From: Thiomargarita sp.
GTDB taxonomy: Bacteria > Pseudomonadota > Gammaproteobacteria > Beggiatoales > Beggiatoaceae
Direction of reading: 5' to 3'
Assembly: GCA_020721045.1 (NCBI GenBank)
Contig: DYNN01000020.1
Location: 1 to 34,592, forward strand
DNA length: 34,592 bases
Below, piece after piece: positions 1 through 8,659 of the stretch. The notes under the pieces are model-generated. The model was not told the origin of the DNA. It did no database searches and saw only the letters and a list, made by a program, of their open reading frames with translations. The translations under genes were made by a program, and so were the position numbers. How positions within the stretch are numbered: the stretch's first letter is position 1; every line of letters starts with the position of its first letter.

Positions 1-537
1 GCGTTGTACTTCTTTGAATAAGCGAACAAATTGCGCGCGGGCAATGTCACCTTGTAAGTTAGGCACTTCCTTGGGCGCGTAGTCTAAACCTTGTAACTCC
101 ATGAAATCACGCAATTCAGCAATTGCCGCATCTAATTTTTCAATCACCACAGGCGCGGGATCGGTCAGCCAGATTTTTCTCGCTTCCTCGCGATGATGAC
201 TGTCACGGGTATTAATGCGTAATTGGTTGACGACTTCAAAGGTGTTTTTGCACCAATCTTTGAGATTAATGAGGGTGTAAAATAATGGCGTGCCGTCGTC
301 GCGTTCCATGCTGTTATGTTCGCGCATCCGGCGAGCATTGGTAAATACATCTGTGCTAATAATTTGATTTAATAGGCGTTTAAATTCTTTATCGGTCAAT
401 TGTACTTGGTTTAATGCTTGGAAATGCTGGCGAAAATTGTGCTCTAATGTGGCATTATCGCGGATGTCAGAGCGATAGCTGTATTTAAGCGTTTGTAATT
501 TCTCGATAAGATGCGTTTCGATTTGTTGTTCGTTCAT
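1..537 (-). pseudogene. hsdR: Type I restriction enzyme R subunit remnant with internal deletion (partial, runs off left edge)
   Basis: An open frame of 179 codons runs from the ATG at 535-537 to the window edge with no stop. The first ~130 residues read like the N-terminus of a type I restriction HsdR subunit (motif FEVVNQLRINT.DSHHR at about residues 121-137). In family members that motif is followed by the nuclease sequence (YDVILLING...IELK) and then the SF2 helicase core. Here it is followed directly by EEARKIWLTDPAPVVIEKL, which in full-length HsdR lies after the helicase core, and then by NLQGDIARAQFVRLFKEVQR. About 500 residues, including the nuclease D...ExK and the Walker motifs, are therefore missing in frame; the join is near 187-192. 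Family order is recalled, not aligned. The product should have neither nuclease nor translocase activity. The gene diverges from the hsdS remnant at 919, and no hsdM is visible. Confidence 0.75.
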
Positions 538-642
538 TTTTTGACTACGAGAAAGTTCTAATGTAGTGATTGAATGTAAGCGTTTAATTGTCTTTGTGCT
601 TGAGATTATAGCAGTAATTAAGGTATTTTTGTCTGAATCAGA

Positions 643-851
643 GATGAAATCCCCCCAGCCCCCTTTACAAAGGGGGAGTGATTGCAAAGTACAGAAATAG
701 CTTATAATTCAAATATTTGAGCAAATGAAGCTGTTCACCCCCTTTACAAAAGGGGAGTAACTGCAAAGTATAGAAATAGCTTATAATTCAAATATTTGAG
801 CAAATGAAGCTGTTCACCCCCTTTATCAAAGGGGGCTGGGGGGATTTCATC
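643..851. repeat. Palindromic element with matching terminal inverted repeats
   Basis: The two ends match as an inverted repeat. GATGAAATCCCCCCAGCCCC at 643-662 continues into CTTT...AAGGGGG to 676, and the mirror image runs from CCCCCTTT at 817 through GGGGCTGGGGGGATTTCATC at 832-851. The ends agree over about 24 bases before the small internal loop. This element occupies most of the 381-base gap between the hsdR remnant (start at 537) and the hsdS remnant (start at 919); the rest of that gap shows nothing recognisable. There is no ORF and no transposase, so it is a REP- or MITE-like unit. The same CCCCC-spacer-CCCCCTTT style recurs at 18485-18630. No clear target-site duplication was found. 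Confidence 0.85.
659..835. repeat. 79-bp direct repeat, two full units plus a third core
   Basis: Inside the palindromic element the core CCCCCTTTA.(C)AAA..GGGG occurs at 659, 738 and 817, exactly 79 bases apart each time. Each full unit also carries the stretch TGCAAAGTA.AGAAATAGCTT, an AT-rich tract and GAGCAAATGAAGCTGTTCA. The two full units (659-737 and 738-816) differ at only a few bases. The third core at 817-835 closes the outer palindrome. The pattern suggests a simple ~50-bp palindrome that was expanded from within. It is not CRISPR-like, because the unit is long, itself palindromic, and has no variable spacers. Confidence 0.85.
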
Positions 852-918
852 GGTTAGAAAAAGTCGAGCATGACGCAAGTTTTTTAATTTTCATAATTAA
901 CGTAACAGGAATAAACCC

Positions 919-1350
919 ATGGGCAATAAAAAATCCTCGTCCCTTGTGCCTACGCTGCGCTTTCCTGAGTTTCGGGAGGCGGGGGTGTGGGATATTAAAC
1001 TATTGGGAAGTATTGCTGAAAACTTAGATTATCGAAGAGTGCCAATAACAGAAAGTGATAGAGCTAAAGGACAAATTCCTTATTATGGTGCTTCTGGCAT
1101 TATTGATTATGTCAAAGATTATACTTTTAATGAACGTTTCGATTATTCCATGTTCACTGCACAACACATAAGTGGTAAAATTCCCGCTTTCCCAAAAAAT
1201 ACCATCATAAGGACTACTCACCATGCAGCGTCATTTTCCTGCACGCCATCCCGCTATCAAAACACACAGAATACACCTCACCACAATTCGCATCGCTATT
1301 ATCGTTCGTACCAAAGACCGCCCACAACTACTCACACGCTGTTTACGTAG
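919..1350 (+). pseudogene. hsdS: Type I restriction specificity subunit N-terminal remnant
   Basis: The frame from ATG 919 begins with VPTLRFPEFREAGVWDIK.LGSIAENL.YRRVPITESDR and IPYYGASGIIDYVKDYTFNE, the usual opening of the first target-recognition domain of HsdS. The homology I recognise stops near 1140. The rest of the frame (to 1350) does not look like HsdS and overlaps the glycosyltransferase start by 128 bases, so it is probably non-coding read-through. A complete HsdS is about 400 residues with two recognition domains; here at most ~75 residues remain. There is no hsdM upstream, only the repeat element. Together with the deleted hsdR it marks a dead type I R-M locus. It is unlikely to be a functional half-HsdS, because even the first recognition domain is cut short. 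Confidence 0.75.
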
Positions 1351-4300
1351 CCTTGCCGAACAAAAAAGATGCCCTGATGAAGTAATTATCGTCAACGATG
1401 GTGGTCAACCTGTTGATCAAGTCATACACTTATTTAATACACTTAACATTCAACTTATTGATAATAAAAATAATTTAGGGCGTGCCGCAGCAGGGAATCA
1501 GGGCATAGCAGCCGCACAAAGTGATGTCATTGGTTTTTTAGATGATGACGATCGCTATTTATCCGATCATTTGCAACGTTTAGAAAAAGCATTGCAACAT
1601 TTTGATACTAAAGTTGTTTATTCTGGTTGTTATTTAATTCAAAGAGATTTATTAGGGGATACTGTTGTTTTACAAGAAAAACCGATAGGACAATTTAATG
1701 ACGCTTTCCAAGCAGAAAGATTACAATATGAAAACTATATCCCACTGATTAATTTACTTATTAATAGAGATTTATGGTTAAAAATCGGTGGTTTTGATGA
1801 ATCCTTCAATTTATTTGAAGATTGGGACGTTTTATTGCGTTTATCACAACAAACACCTTTTTATCACATCAATCGCATGACCACCGAATACGCTGTTTGG
1901 GGTGCGCAACAAATTACACGTGCTTCAGAAAAACAACGGTGGATACAAGCATATCGCCAAATCTTAACCAAACATTTTGCAGTTTTACCAAGCCAAAAGC
2001 AACTAGACTATTTAGCACAATATTGGCATTTAAGCCAAGAACGACGCGGCAATGTTACAGAAAATCGTCAAGAAATCCAACAGTTACAAAGCAAATTGCT
2101 AGAAACGCAACACACATTAACACAATTTGAATCTTACAAACAACATTACGATAATCTGCAACAACATCATCAACAACTACAAGCCGAAAAAGACCGTCAA
2201 CATCAAGAATGGCAACAACATTACGCACATTTAGAAACTGAATGGCAACAACGTTATGCGCGTTTAGAAACTGAATGGCAACAAAAAGTTACGCAATTAC
2301 GAACAGAACAAGAACAGCAGTTATCACAAGTATATAGTGATCATCAAAAAGAAGTACAATTATGGCAAACTGAACTAAAAAAACAGAAAATTAACTGGCA
2401 AATTAATTCTTATAATAAAGAAACTGAATTATTACAACAGATTAATCGATTAGAAAAACAATATCAGCAACAACAAGCAGAAAGCTTACAACTCAAACAA
2501 TTTATCCCAAATTTACAAGCGAGCTTACACGATTGTTCACGAAGAATAAGCTTAGGTTTAAACCAAGCGACAATGGAACGTATTTTAACTACGCAACCTC
2601 CTGTTTATACAAATATAATTAATGCTGATGCGATCCGTTTTAATTATCAACGTTTAGTTGATTGGTGTGAAGAAAAAAATCATCAACTCACTGTAATAAA
2701 ACAACAATTTTATTCAGAAACTTTATCCAATTTACAAGATGAATTGATGTTATTACGCAAGCAATTACATCAAATTACCGAAAAAGCGGTTAAATCACGT
2801 TGGTTACATTATGGTGGTTATGTCAAATTACTTGATAAAATTAATCTAACCAGCGATAACTTATCCATTCAAATTAACAATTATCTTACCCAAATAGTAC
2901 AACCCAAATCGGCTATTTATGAAACATTGCCTACACCGCGACAATTATCAGAATTTTACCCTAGTATTATCACTTTTTCTAAAAAGTCATCAGAATTGCA
3001 AATTATGCAACATACTGAGCAACGAGGTGATATTATTTTTCACTTGGGAATACACGATACATTGGTATTTACAGTCTATTGTTCTCATACTGATTTTTGC
3101 CGTATAGACATTGCAATGGCAACTTATGTACGGATTAATGCGTGCCATATTCGGGTTATTATTCGTGAAATGGGTAAAACTGAAATTTTGCGATTAATTC
3201 ATTTCAGTGCAATGATTATATTAGATAATTTATTTCATCCGGTGACTTTTGAGCCATTAATCGATTCTGTAGGTAAAACTTATCAAATTGAAATAGATTC
3301 TCCAGACAGCAATGATCACAATGCCATAGCTATTTGGTGTCAATCGGCACTACTATTACCGCAACAATTAAAGCAAATTTCAATTGAACAAACAATATCA
3401 ACTTTACCATCATGGTTACAAGAAAATATTGTAGAAATACCTTTAGCTAATTGTTTGATTTCAGAACAATCGTGTACACATTTATTTTTAATTTCTGGTG
3501 TTGATAGCTTATTAAGTTTATATCTCTTTTTAAATAAATTAGCCCACGCACTAAATCAAGTTTCTCGCCAAGCTAAAGTAGTGATTACTGGAAAAATAGA
3601 CGAAACTATTAAAAATTATTGTCAACGGCACAAATTACTCACTTTTCCACAAACTGATTTTGCTCACTTATTGGCGCAATTACAACAGAATAACTTTGTT
3701 GAATCAATCGATTATACTTGGTTTTGTCATATTAATGCGATTCCTCAATTAAAAACAATTCAACAAGCAGAAGAAATATTCGATAATCAGGCTAATGCCG
3801 CATTATTAATGCCTTTACAGATTTTACCTAATGTGCAAATTGGGGCTGCTTATGCATTAATTGGCACTACTGGTGAATTACATCATTTTCCCGTTGAAAT
3901 GCCAGCCAATCATCCTTATCATGGCTATCGTCGTATTATACAAGCAGCCAGTAATCATCTGATTATTTTGAAAAATCAAATTATTCAGCAAATTGATGTC
4001 GCTATTTTGTCTGATTATCAAACACCCTGTTATCAAGTAACTGAGTTAATTTGGCAATTACAAGCACAACAATTAATGAGTTTTTATGATTCAGCTTGTG
4101 CTTATCAAGTAGCACAACCGATTTATACTATTGATGAAAATACATGTGCACAAGATAGAAAACTGTTTTTTAATCATTGGCAATTGCAATTAGCACATCA
4201 AGCGGCTTTAAATGGTAGTTTTTTACTCAATCCTAAGCAATTACCAACCATTTTAATTGTTGATGCGACTTTGCCAACTTATGATGAAGATTCAGGTTCT

Positions 4301-5326
4301 TTGCGTATTTTTACAATTATGAAGTTATTGATACAATTAGGGTATAAAGTCAGCTTTTTTCCAGATAATCTCGATAGCTGTTTTAAATACCGTCACGCAT
4401 TAGAGGCTTTAGGCATTGAAGTATTTCATGGACAATATACAATTGGGGATGCATTGAGTTATCGTATTTTTGATTTTGCAATGGTCTGTCGCGTTGATAT
4501 TGGGCATCGTTATATTCCATTTATTCGTTTAATTAGCCCTAAAACTAAAATTTTCTATGATACCGTCGATATTCATTATATTCGTGAGTTTCGGCAGGCA
4601 GAAATTGAGGACAATCCACAGTTAGCTGAAAATGCGAAGGAAACCAAGCGTAAGGAGTTATCTAATTGTTTATTATCGGATTTGACTTTAACCGTCACTG
4701 AAGAGGATGGTAAGCATTTACAACAGGAATTGCCGCAGCTCTCTTTTGCCGTGTTGCCTAATGTTCACGAGTCTTACCCAATTGCGATGACTGATTTTGC
4801 GCAACGTGATGGCTTAGTATTTATCGGTAATTATAATCATCAACCTAATGAAGATGCTGTATTTTATTTTGTCGAACAGGTGTTACCTAAAATTCATTTA
4901 CGTTTGCCTAAGGTGAAACTGTATTTGATTGGTAGCAATATGAAGGATAAAATGAAAAAGTTGGCAAGTGAATATATTCAAGTTATTGGTTGGGTTGATA
5001 AAGTTGAACCTGAATTTGAAAAACGACGGCTATTTATCTCTTATTTGCGTTATGGGGCTGGAATGAAAGGAAAGTTAGGGCAAGCGTTGTCGTTAGGTTT
5101 GCCTGTAGTAACGACTAATATTGGTGCAGAAGGTATGGGTTTAATTGAGGGTGAAACCGCTCTCATTGCCGATGAAGCCGAACAATTTGCACAGGCGGTT
5201 TGTTGTTTGTATGAAGATGAAATTTTGTGGCAAAAATTGGCACAGCAAGGGCGTGATTTTATTGAACAACGTTATGGGGAGACGGCTGTCAGCCGGCAAT
5301 TAAAGCAGTTATTTTTCACTACATAA
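1223..5326 (+). CDS. Giant multi-domain glycosyltransferase (GT2 - coiled coil - beta domain - GT2-like - GT4)
   Basis: 1367 residues, probably cytoplasmic, building a surface polysaccharide. Residues ~22-240 are a GT2 domain: IRIAIIVRTKDRP, then VIIVNDGG, a DDDD nucleotide-sugar/metal site at 107-110, and the acceptor-side EDWDVLLRL at 199-207. Residues ~265-430 are a Gln-rich coiled coil. Residues ~600-705 resemble the beta-sandwich segment found in large O-antigen transferases (RIDIAMATY..., ending SPDSNDHNAIAIW). Residues ~720-980 look like a degenerate second GT2 without an obvious DXD. From ~1008 a GT4 domain follows: ILIVDATLPTYDEDSGSLR, PNVHES, FIGNYNHQPNEDAV, YGAGMKGKLGQALSLGLPVV and GAEGM. 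Start: AAGGA at 1209-1213 lies 9 bases before ATG 1223. The donor and acceptor sugars cannot be read from the sequence. No transporter or polymerase gene lies next to it, so its pathway is elsewhere in the genome. Confidence 0.88.
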   Translation: MQRHFPARHPAIKTHRIHLTTIRIAIIVRTKDRPQLLTRCLRSLAEQKRCPDEVIIVNDGGQPVDQVIHLFNTLNIQLIDNKNNLGRAAAGNQGIAAAQSDVIGFLDDDDRYLSDHLQRLEKALQHFDTKVVYSGCYLIQRDLLGDTVVLQEKPIGQFNDAFQAERLQYENYIPLINLLINRDLWLKIGGFDESFNLFEDWDVLLRLSQQTPFYHINRMTTEYAVWGAQQITRASEKQRWIQAYRQILTKHFAVLPSQKQLDYLAQYWHLSQERRGNVTENRQEIQQLQSKLLETQHTLTQFESYKQHYDNLQQHHQQLQAEKDRQHQEWQQHYAHLETEWQQRYARLETEWQQKVTQLRTEQEQQLSQVYSDHQKEVQLWQTELKKQKINWQINSYNKETELLQQINRLEKQYQQQQAESLQLKQFIPNLQASLHDCSRRISLGLNQATMERILTTQPPVYTNIINADAIRFNYQRLVDWCEEKNHQLTVIKQQFYSETLSNLQDELMLLRKQLHQITEKAVKSRWLHYGGYVKLLDKINLTSDNLSIQINNYLTQIVQPKSAIYETLPTPRQLSEFYPSIITFSKKSSELQIMQHTEQRGDIIFHLGIHDTLVFTVYCSHTDFCRIDIAMATYVRINACHIRVIIREMGKTEILRLIHFSAMIILDNLFHPVTFEPLIDSVGKTYQIEIDSPDSNDHNAIAIWCQSALLLPQQLKQISIEQTISTLPSWLQENIVEIPLANCLISEQSCTHLFLISGVDSLLSLYLFLNKLAHALNQVSRQAKVVITGKIDETIKNYCQRHKLLTFPQTDFAHLLAQLQQNNFVESIDYTWFCHINAIPQLKTIQQAEEIFDNQANAALLMPLQILPNVQIGAAYALIGTTGELHHFPVEMPANHPYHGYRRIIQAASNHLIILKNQIIQQIDVAILSDYQTPCYQVTELIWQLQAQQLMSFYDSACAYQVAQPIYTIDENTCAQDRKLFFNHWQLQLAHQAALNGSFLLNPKQLPTILIVDATLPTYDEDSGSLRIFTIMKLLIQLGYKVSFFPDNLDSCFKYRHALEALGIEVFHGQYTIGDALSYRIFDFAMVCRVDIGHRYIPFIRLISPKTKIFYDTVDIHYIREFRQAEIEDNPQLAENAKETKRKELSNCLLSDLTLTVTEEDGKHLQQELPQLSFAVLPNVHESYPIAMTDFAQRDGLVFIGNYNHQPNEDAVFYFVEQVLPKIHLRLPKVKLYLIGSNMKDKMKKLASEYIQVIGWVDKVEPEFEKRRLFISYLRYGAGMKGKLGQALSLGLPVVTTNIGAEGMGLIEGETALIADEAEQFAQAVCCLYEDEILWQKLAQQGRDFIEQRYGETAVSRQLKQLFFTT

Positions 5327-5342
5327 TGAATTGAGTTAGAAT

Positions 5343-5379
5343 ATGTAGGGTGAGCAATGCGAAAAGCGTTACCCACCCA
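5343..5379. terminator. Possible shared terminator hairpin between convergent genes
   Basis: GGGTGAGCAATGC and GCGTTACCCACCC form an imperfect stem around a GAAAA-type loop. The site is centred in the 64-base gap between the glycosyltransferase stop and the stop of the convergent PKD protein. There is no strong T-tract on either side, so it may instead be a dispersed short palindrome of the GTAGGGTG...CACCC kind. Confidence 0.4.
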
Positions 5380-5390
5380 TTAATTACACG

Positions 5391-8300
5391 CTATTGCTTA
5401 GGATAATTACCGATTTTTAATTCTGGGAAGTTGTGTTTTTGTTGCCCTTGATCAATGACTTCAATGCTCATTTGTTCTTGGGCTTTACCCCCAAATAGAC
5501 TGCCAAATGTGCCTTTTGCAAGAAATCCTTCTGAATAAGTATAATTCACTACATATAATTGATCGCCATTTGGTAAAATTTCCGCCAAATTCATCGGTAA
5601 ATGAAATGTTCCTTGATTTTGTTTGATCGTCACACTTTTAATCGGATATAAGCCAGTACGAACAATGGCTTTTATTTGAAATTCAGTATCTTGCATGTCA
5701 ATTAATGCGGGATCAAAACCGGCAGCTAAAACTTGTGGTTGTCGTCGATGAATTCCAACTTGACGAATTGGTTCGATTTGTAAAACAGTTGGTAGTGTTG
5801 TCACTGTCGGATTTTGTCCAACTTCTAAATTAGGAAAACTGTGAAATTGTCCTGCTTGATCAATCGCTTGTATTTTTAATTGTCCGGGCGCATCGCCCAG
5901 TAGATAGTCATAGGTAACGACTGGAAAAATGCCTCTTTCAAAGGTGTAAACGGCTTCATAATGCTGATCGCCGTTGGCATAGGTCGCTACGTGTTGCATG
6001 ACTAAACGAAAATCACTATTATTACGACTAACTTGCACCGTTTTTAGTGATTGATTACCGGGTCTGACAATTGCGAATAATTTGACATCGGTATCTAAAA
6101 CATCAATTAATATCGGATCGAAGCCTGCCATGATCACTTGTGGACGGTCGCGACCTTTGCCGATGACGGGTATTTTAGCGGTTTCTCGATCAATGATTGC
6201 AATTGGAATGCTGTAAGAGGCACTTTGATGAATTAAATTTGAATACGCTTGTAATATCACGTTATACATGCCTTCTTGAGCAAAATTGTAGGTGGGATGG
6301 GTATCAGTAGAAATTTCTCCGTTACCAAATCGCCAAATGTAACGCAAGCTGTCATCGGCTAAACCTGTCACTGATTCGTTGGTAAAGAAAACACGTAAGG
6401 GCGTTTCTCCATACAGTGGTGTGGCACGAAACTTAGCAAAAGGCGGATTGACAGTTTTTGTAACTTTAACTAGTTGATTGCCGGTTATTTTTTGTTGTTG
6501 CGCATTGATTGCAGTCAGTGAGACTGTGTAATTGCCGGGCATGGCGTAAATATGTGACGCTGTGGCATTACTGGTCCCACTTTCTACTTTTCCATCACCA
6601 AAATTCCAAGTTAATAATGTTGGTTTAAAATTTTCTGGTAACCGTGCAACTAGCAGTGTTTGTAAGGGTTGAGTTATAGAAGATGAGGCTTCTATCGGAC
6701 TATTGACTGTTGTTGCGTTACTGGCTTTGTTGACACTTAGATTATAATTGCCTAAGCGGTTGTCATTAAAACTGCTGGCTTCAATCAGTAATGGATTGTT
6801 ATTTAAGGGAATATAATGTAAGCGCGCATGATTGCCACCACCGCTGTTATCGTCTTCACGTAATAACCGATTATATTGGTCGTAAAGATATAAATAGCTA
6901 TCAAATTCAGATGATTGCATATCAATAATTAATTCTTCGCCTACGGTGACAGTGTTAATAATGTAACGGTCAGCATAGGCATTATAACGTGTAAGTGATT
7001 TTTGATCCGAAGAAGCTAATTCATTGGTTATATTATTAGAAATAGGTAAAATCACTGCGTTGTCGGTGGCTGCAATCGTTAATTCTTCACTATGGGCGCG
7101 CCAAAGATCATGGTCGTCTTTCAAAGTTAAGGTAACGCTATAGTGTCCAGCTTGTTGATAACTATGTGAAACTACTGCTTCTTTGCTGCAAAATCGATCT
7201 GTTCCATCACCAAATTGCCAACATCGTTGTGTGATTTCGCCATCAATATCACGACTAAAATCGCTAAAAGTCACTGTTGCAGGTGCAGTGAGTTGATTCA
7301 TTGTGATTTCAAAGGGATAGGCTTCTGGGGCAAAATTGGTCGCACCTTCTGTGATTTTGATACTGTATTGACCGTATTCATTGGGATTATGTGCAGTGGC
7401 TTCGATGTAGTAAGTGCCGCTGGTTTCTGGAGTGAAACTGAACGCTGCATTTTTAGTTTCGATGCTGCTGTCGTCATTGCTAGCAGCGATAAGTTTGCCG
7501 GCAACATCTGCAAAAAGATATAGATAAGCATTAAAAAACGCAGAAAGTTGTAAAGTGACTGTTTTTCCTGCTTCTAAATTAATTGCATAAGCGTCAGCCG
7601 TTGTGATTGCGCGGACGTGGGAAAATTTATCTTCGTTAGTTAATGTGCCGATGCGGGTTTCATTGAAATTTAAAAACGGTACTTGGGTAAAATCGGTAGT
7701 GGCAATCGGATTAGCGGCTTTAAAATTAATAATTTGTGTAATGGCGATTGTGCCCAAACTTTCATATAAAGCAGTGGCATTATTGAAGATAAAATTGGCG
7801 GTTTCATAAGCGGATTTAGTATCAGCAGTTTGCGCGACAAAATAGATGAGACGTACCGTTGATTGTGGTGGAACCGTGATATCCGGATAGGTCCAACTGA
7901 GTTGTGAGCCATTGATTTGATGAATAGCTTTTATTGAGTTACCAACTTGTGAGTGATAATGTAGTAAAGTTGGGGTATTAGTTTGAGTATTTTCTTTGGT
8001 AATCAAGAAGGTACTCTGATTATCAATTATCGTATTATTACTCGAACTTAAGGTGCTAAAAATTTCTACACTGGCGGTTTGTGCTACATCGGTCGGATTG
8101 TGCAAAATTTCCATAAAACGGGCGAAGTTGTTAGTTTTTGGTACATAAATGCGCCGTTCAATTTCTAAGCCGCTGTTTGGTTCGGTAAATACTGTGCTGA
8201 GACTTTGGCGACCACCGACCGATAATCCAGTGACTTTGCCAATATAGTTGGTTTTATTTACGCGCAAACGATACATTGTCTGATAGGCATTGCTTAAGGC

Positions 8301-8414
8301 ACAGTCTTGCCCAATGTTGTAGATAAAGCTTTTGCCATCAACGAATTGTAAGGCTGAACAAGGTAGTGAATTTAGTGATAGGACTAAACCACAATACCAT
8401 AAGAACTTGGACAT
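5391..8414 (-). CDS. Secreted PKD/PPC-repeat protein with C-terminal tandem unknown domain
   Basis: 1007 residues, probably exported. Residues 1-21 are a signal peptide (short basic start, hydrophobic core, PCSA before the likely cut). Residues ~30-230 form an uncharacterised beta-rich domain. A PPC-type domain follows at ~265-355 (ADAYAINLEAGKTVTLQLS..., YYIEATAHN), then a PKD domain at ~367-447 (CWQFGDGT...HSYQQAGHYSVTLTLKD), a second PPC-like domain at ~475-562 (DRYIINTVTVGEELIIDMQS), and PKD domains at ~590-650 (WNFGDGK...YAMPGNYTVSLTA) and ~660-740 (WRFGNGE...FAQEGMYNVILQAYS). The C-terminus carries two related ~115-residue repeats (from ~757 and ~892) sharing RxPQVxxAGFDPxLIDxxDT. No protease or other catalytic motif was found. 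The start is supported by GGAG 7 bases before the ATG. It is likely a surface or periplasmic binding/adhesion protein; its partner is unknown. Confidence 0.85.
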   Translation of the reverse strand: MSKFLWYCGLVLSLNSLPCSALQFVDGKSFIYNIGQDCALSNAYQTMYRLRVNKTNYIGKVTGLSVGGRQSLSTVFTEPNSGLEIERRIYVPKTNNFARFMEILHNPTDVAQTASVEIFSTLSSSNNTIIDNQSTFLITKENTQTNTPTLLHYHSQVGNSIKAIHQINGSQLSWTYPDITVPPQSTVRLIYFVAQTADTKSAYETANFIFNNATALYESLGTIAITQIINFKAANPIATTDFTQVPFLNFNETRIGTLTNEDKFSHVRAITTADAYAINLEAGKTVTLQLSAFFNAYLYLFADVAGKLIAASNDDSSIETKNAAFSFTPETSGTYYIEATAHNPNEYGQYSIKITEGATNFAPEAYPFEITMNQLTAPATVTFSDFSRDIDGEITQRCWQFGDGTDRFCSKEAVVSHSYQQAGHYSVTLTLKDDHDLWRAHSEELTIAATDNAVILPISNNITNELASSDQKSLTRYNAYADRYIINTVTVGEELIIDMQSSEFDSYLYLYDQYNRLLREDDNSGGGNHARLHYIPLNNNPLLIEASSFNDNRLGNYNLSVNKASNATTVNSPIEASSSITQPLQTLLVARLPENFKPTLLTWNFGDGKVESGTSNATASHIYAMPGNYTVSLTAINAQQQKITGNQLVKVTKTVNPPFAKFRATPLYGETPLRVFFTNESVTGLADDSLRYIWRFGNGEISTDTHPTYNFAQEGMYNVILQAYSNLIHQSASYSIPIAIIDRETAKIPVIGKGRDRPQVIMAGFDPILIDVLDTDVKLFAIVRPGNQSLKTVQVSRNNSDFRLVMQHVATYANGDQHYEAVYTFERGIFPVVTYDYLLGDAPGQLKIQAIDQAGQFHSFPNLEVGQNPTVTTLPTVLQIEPIRQVGIHRRQPQVLAAGFDPALIDMQDTEFQIKAIVRTGLYPIKSVTIKQNQGTFHLPMNLAEILPNGDQLYVVNYTYSEGFLAKGTFGSLFGGKAQEQMSIEVIDQGQQKHNFPELKIGNYPKQ

Positions 8415-8617
8415 GATAGGTCTCCATAGGATAAACGATGTATTTTACAGCACGTTAGTTTGATTTTGGATATATTTGGTTTAGTGTCTATGGAGTTCGC
8501 AGATCAAAGGATCGGTTGGGATGCTAATTATTTTAAAATATTGTTTTTTTGCAAGCTTACGAGCTAATCACCCATTAATCTCATCTTTTTAAGTTTTATC
8601 CAACAGTCGTTTGAGTG

Positions 8618-8623
8618 TATAAT
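8618..8623 (+). promoter_or_regulatory. Likely -10 box (TATAAT) of the gmhB-plsC(-NRPS) unit
   Basis: A perfect TATAAT lies 36 bases before the gmhB ATG at 8660. The best -35 position at 17-base spacing is only TTTATC, so the match upstream is weak. The box overlaps the GTG at 8615 that would otherwise extend gmhB, which argues that translation starts at 8660. The rest of the 245-base gap 8415-8659 holds no recognisable gene. Confidence 0.45.
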
Positions 8624-8659
8624 GATATCTATCTTCCTCATCACTTTACTTTACAATTT

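Noticed and set aside
659-835. Possible CRISPR-like array from regularly spaced repeats
   Set aside because: Only two full units plus a core, a 79-base unit nearly identical throughout with no variable spacers, and palindromic structure; no cas genes nearby.
1822-2130. 102-codon frame inside the glycosyltransferase gene
   Set aside because: Lies wholly within a well-supported coding region in another frame, with no family resemblance or start signal.
7215-7523. Rightward 102-codon frame opposite the PKD protein
   Set aside because: Antisense shadow of a repeat-rich coding region; its residues reflect the reverse complement of PKD/PPC codons.
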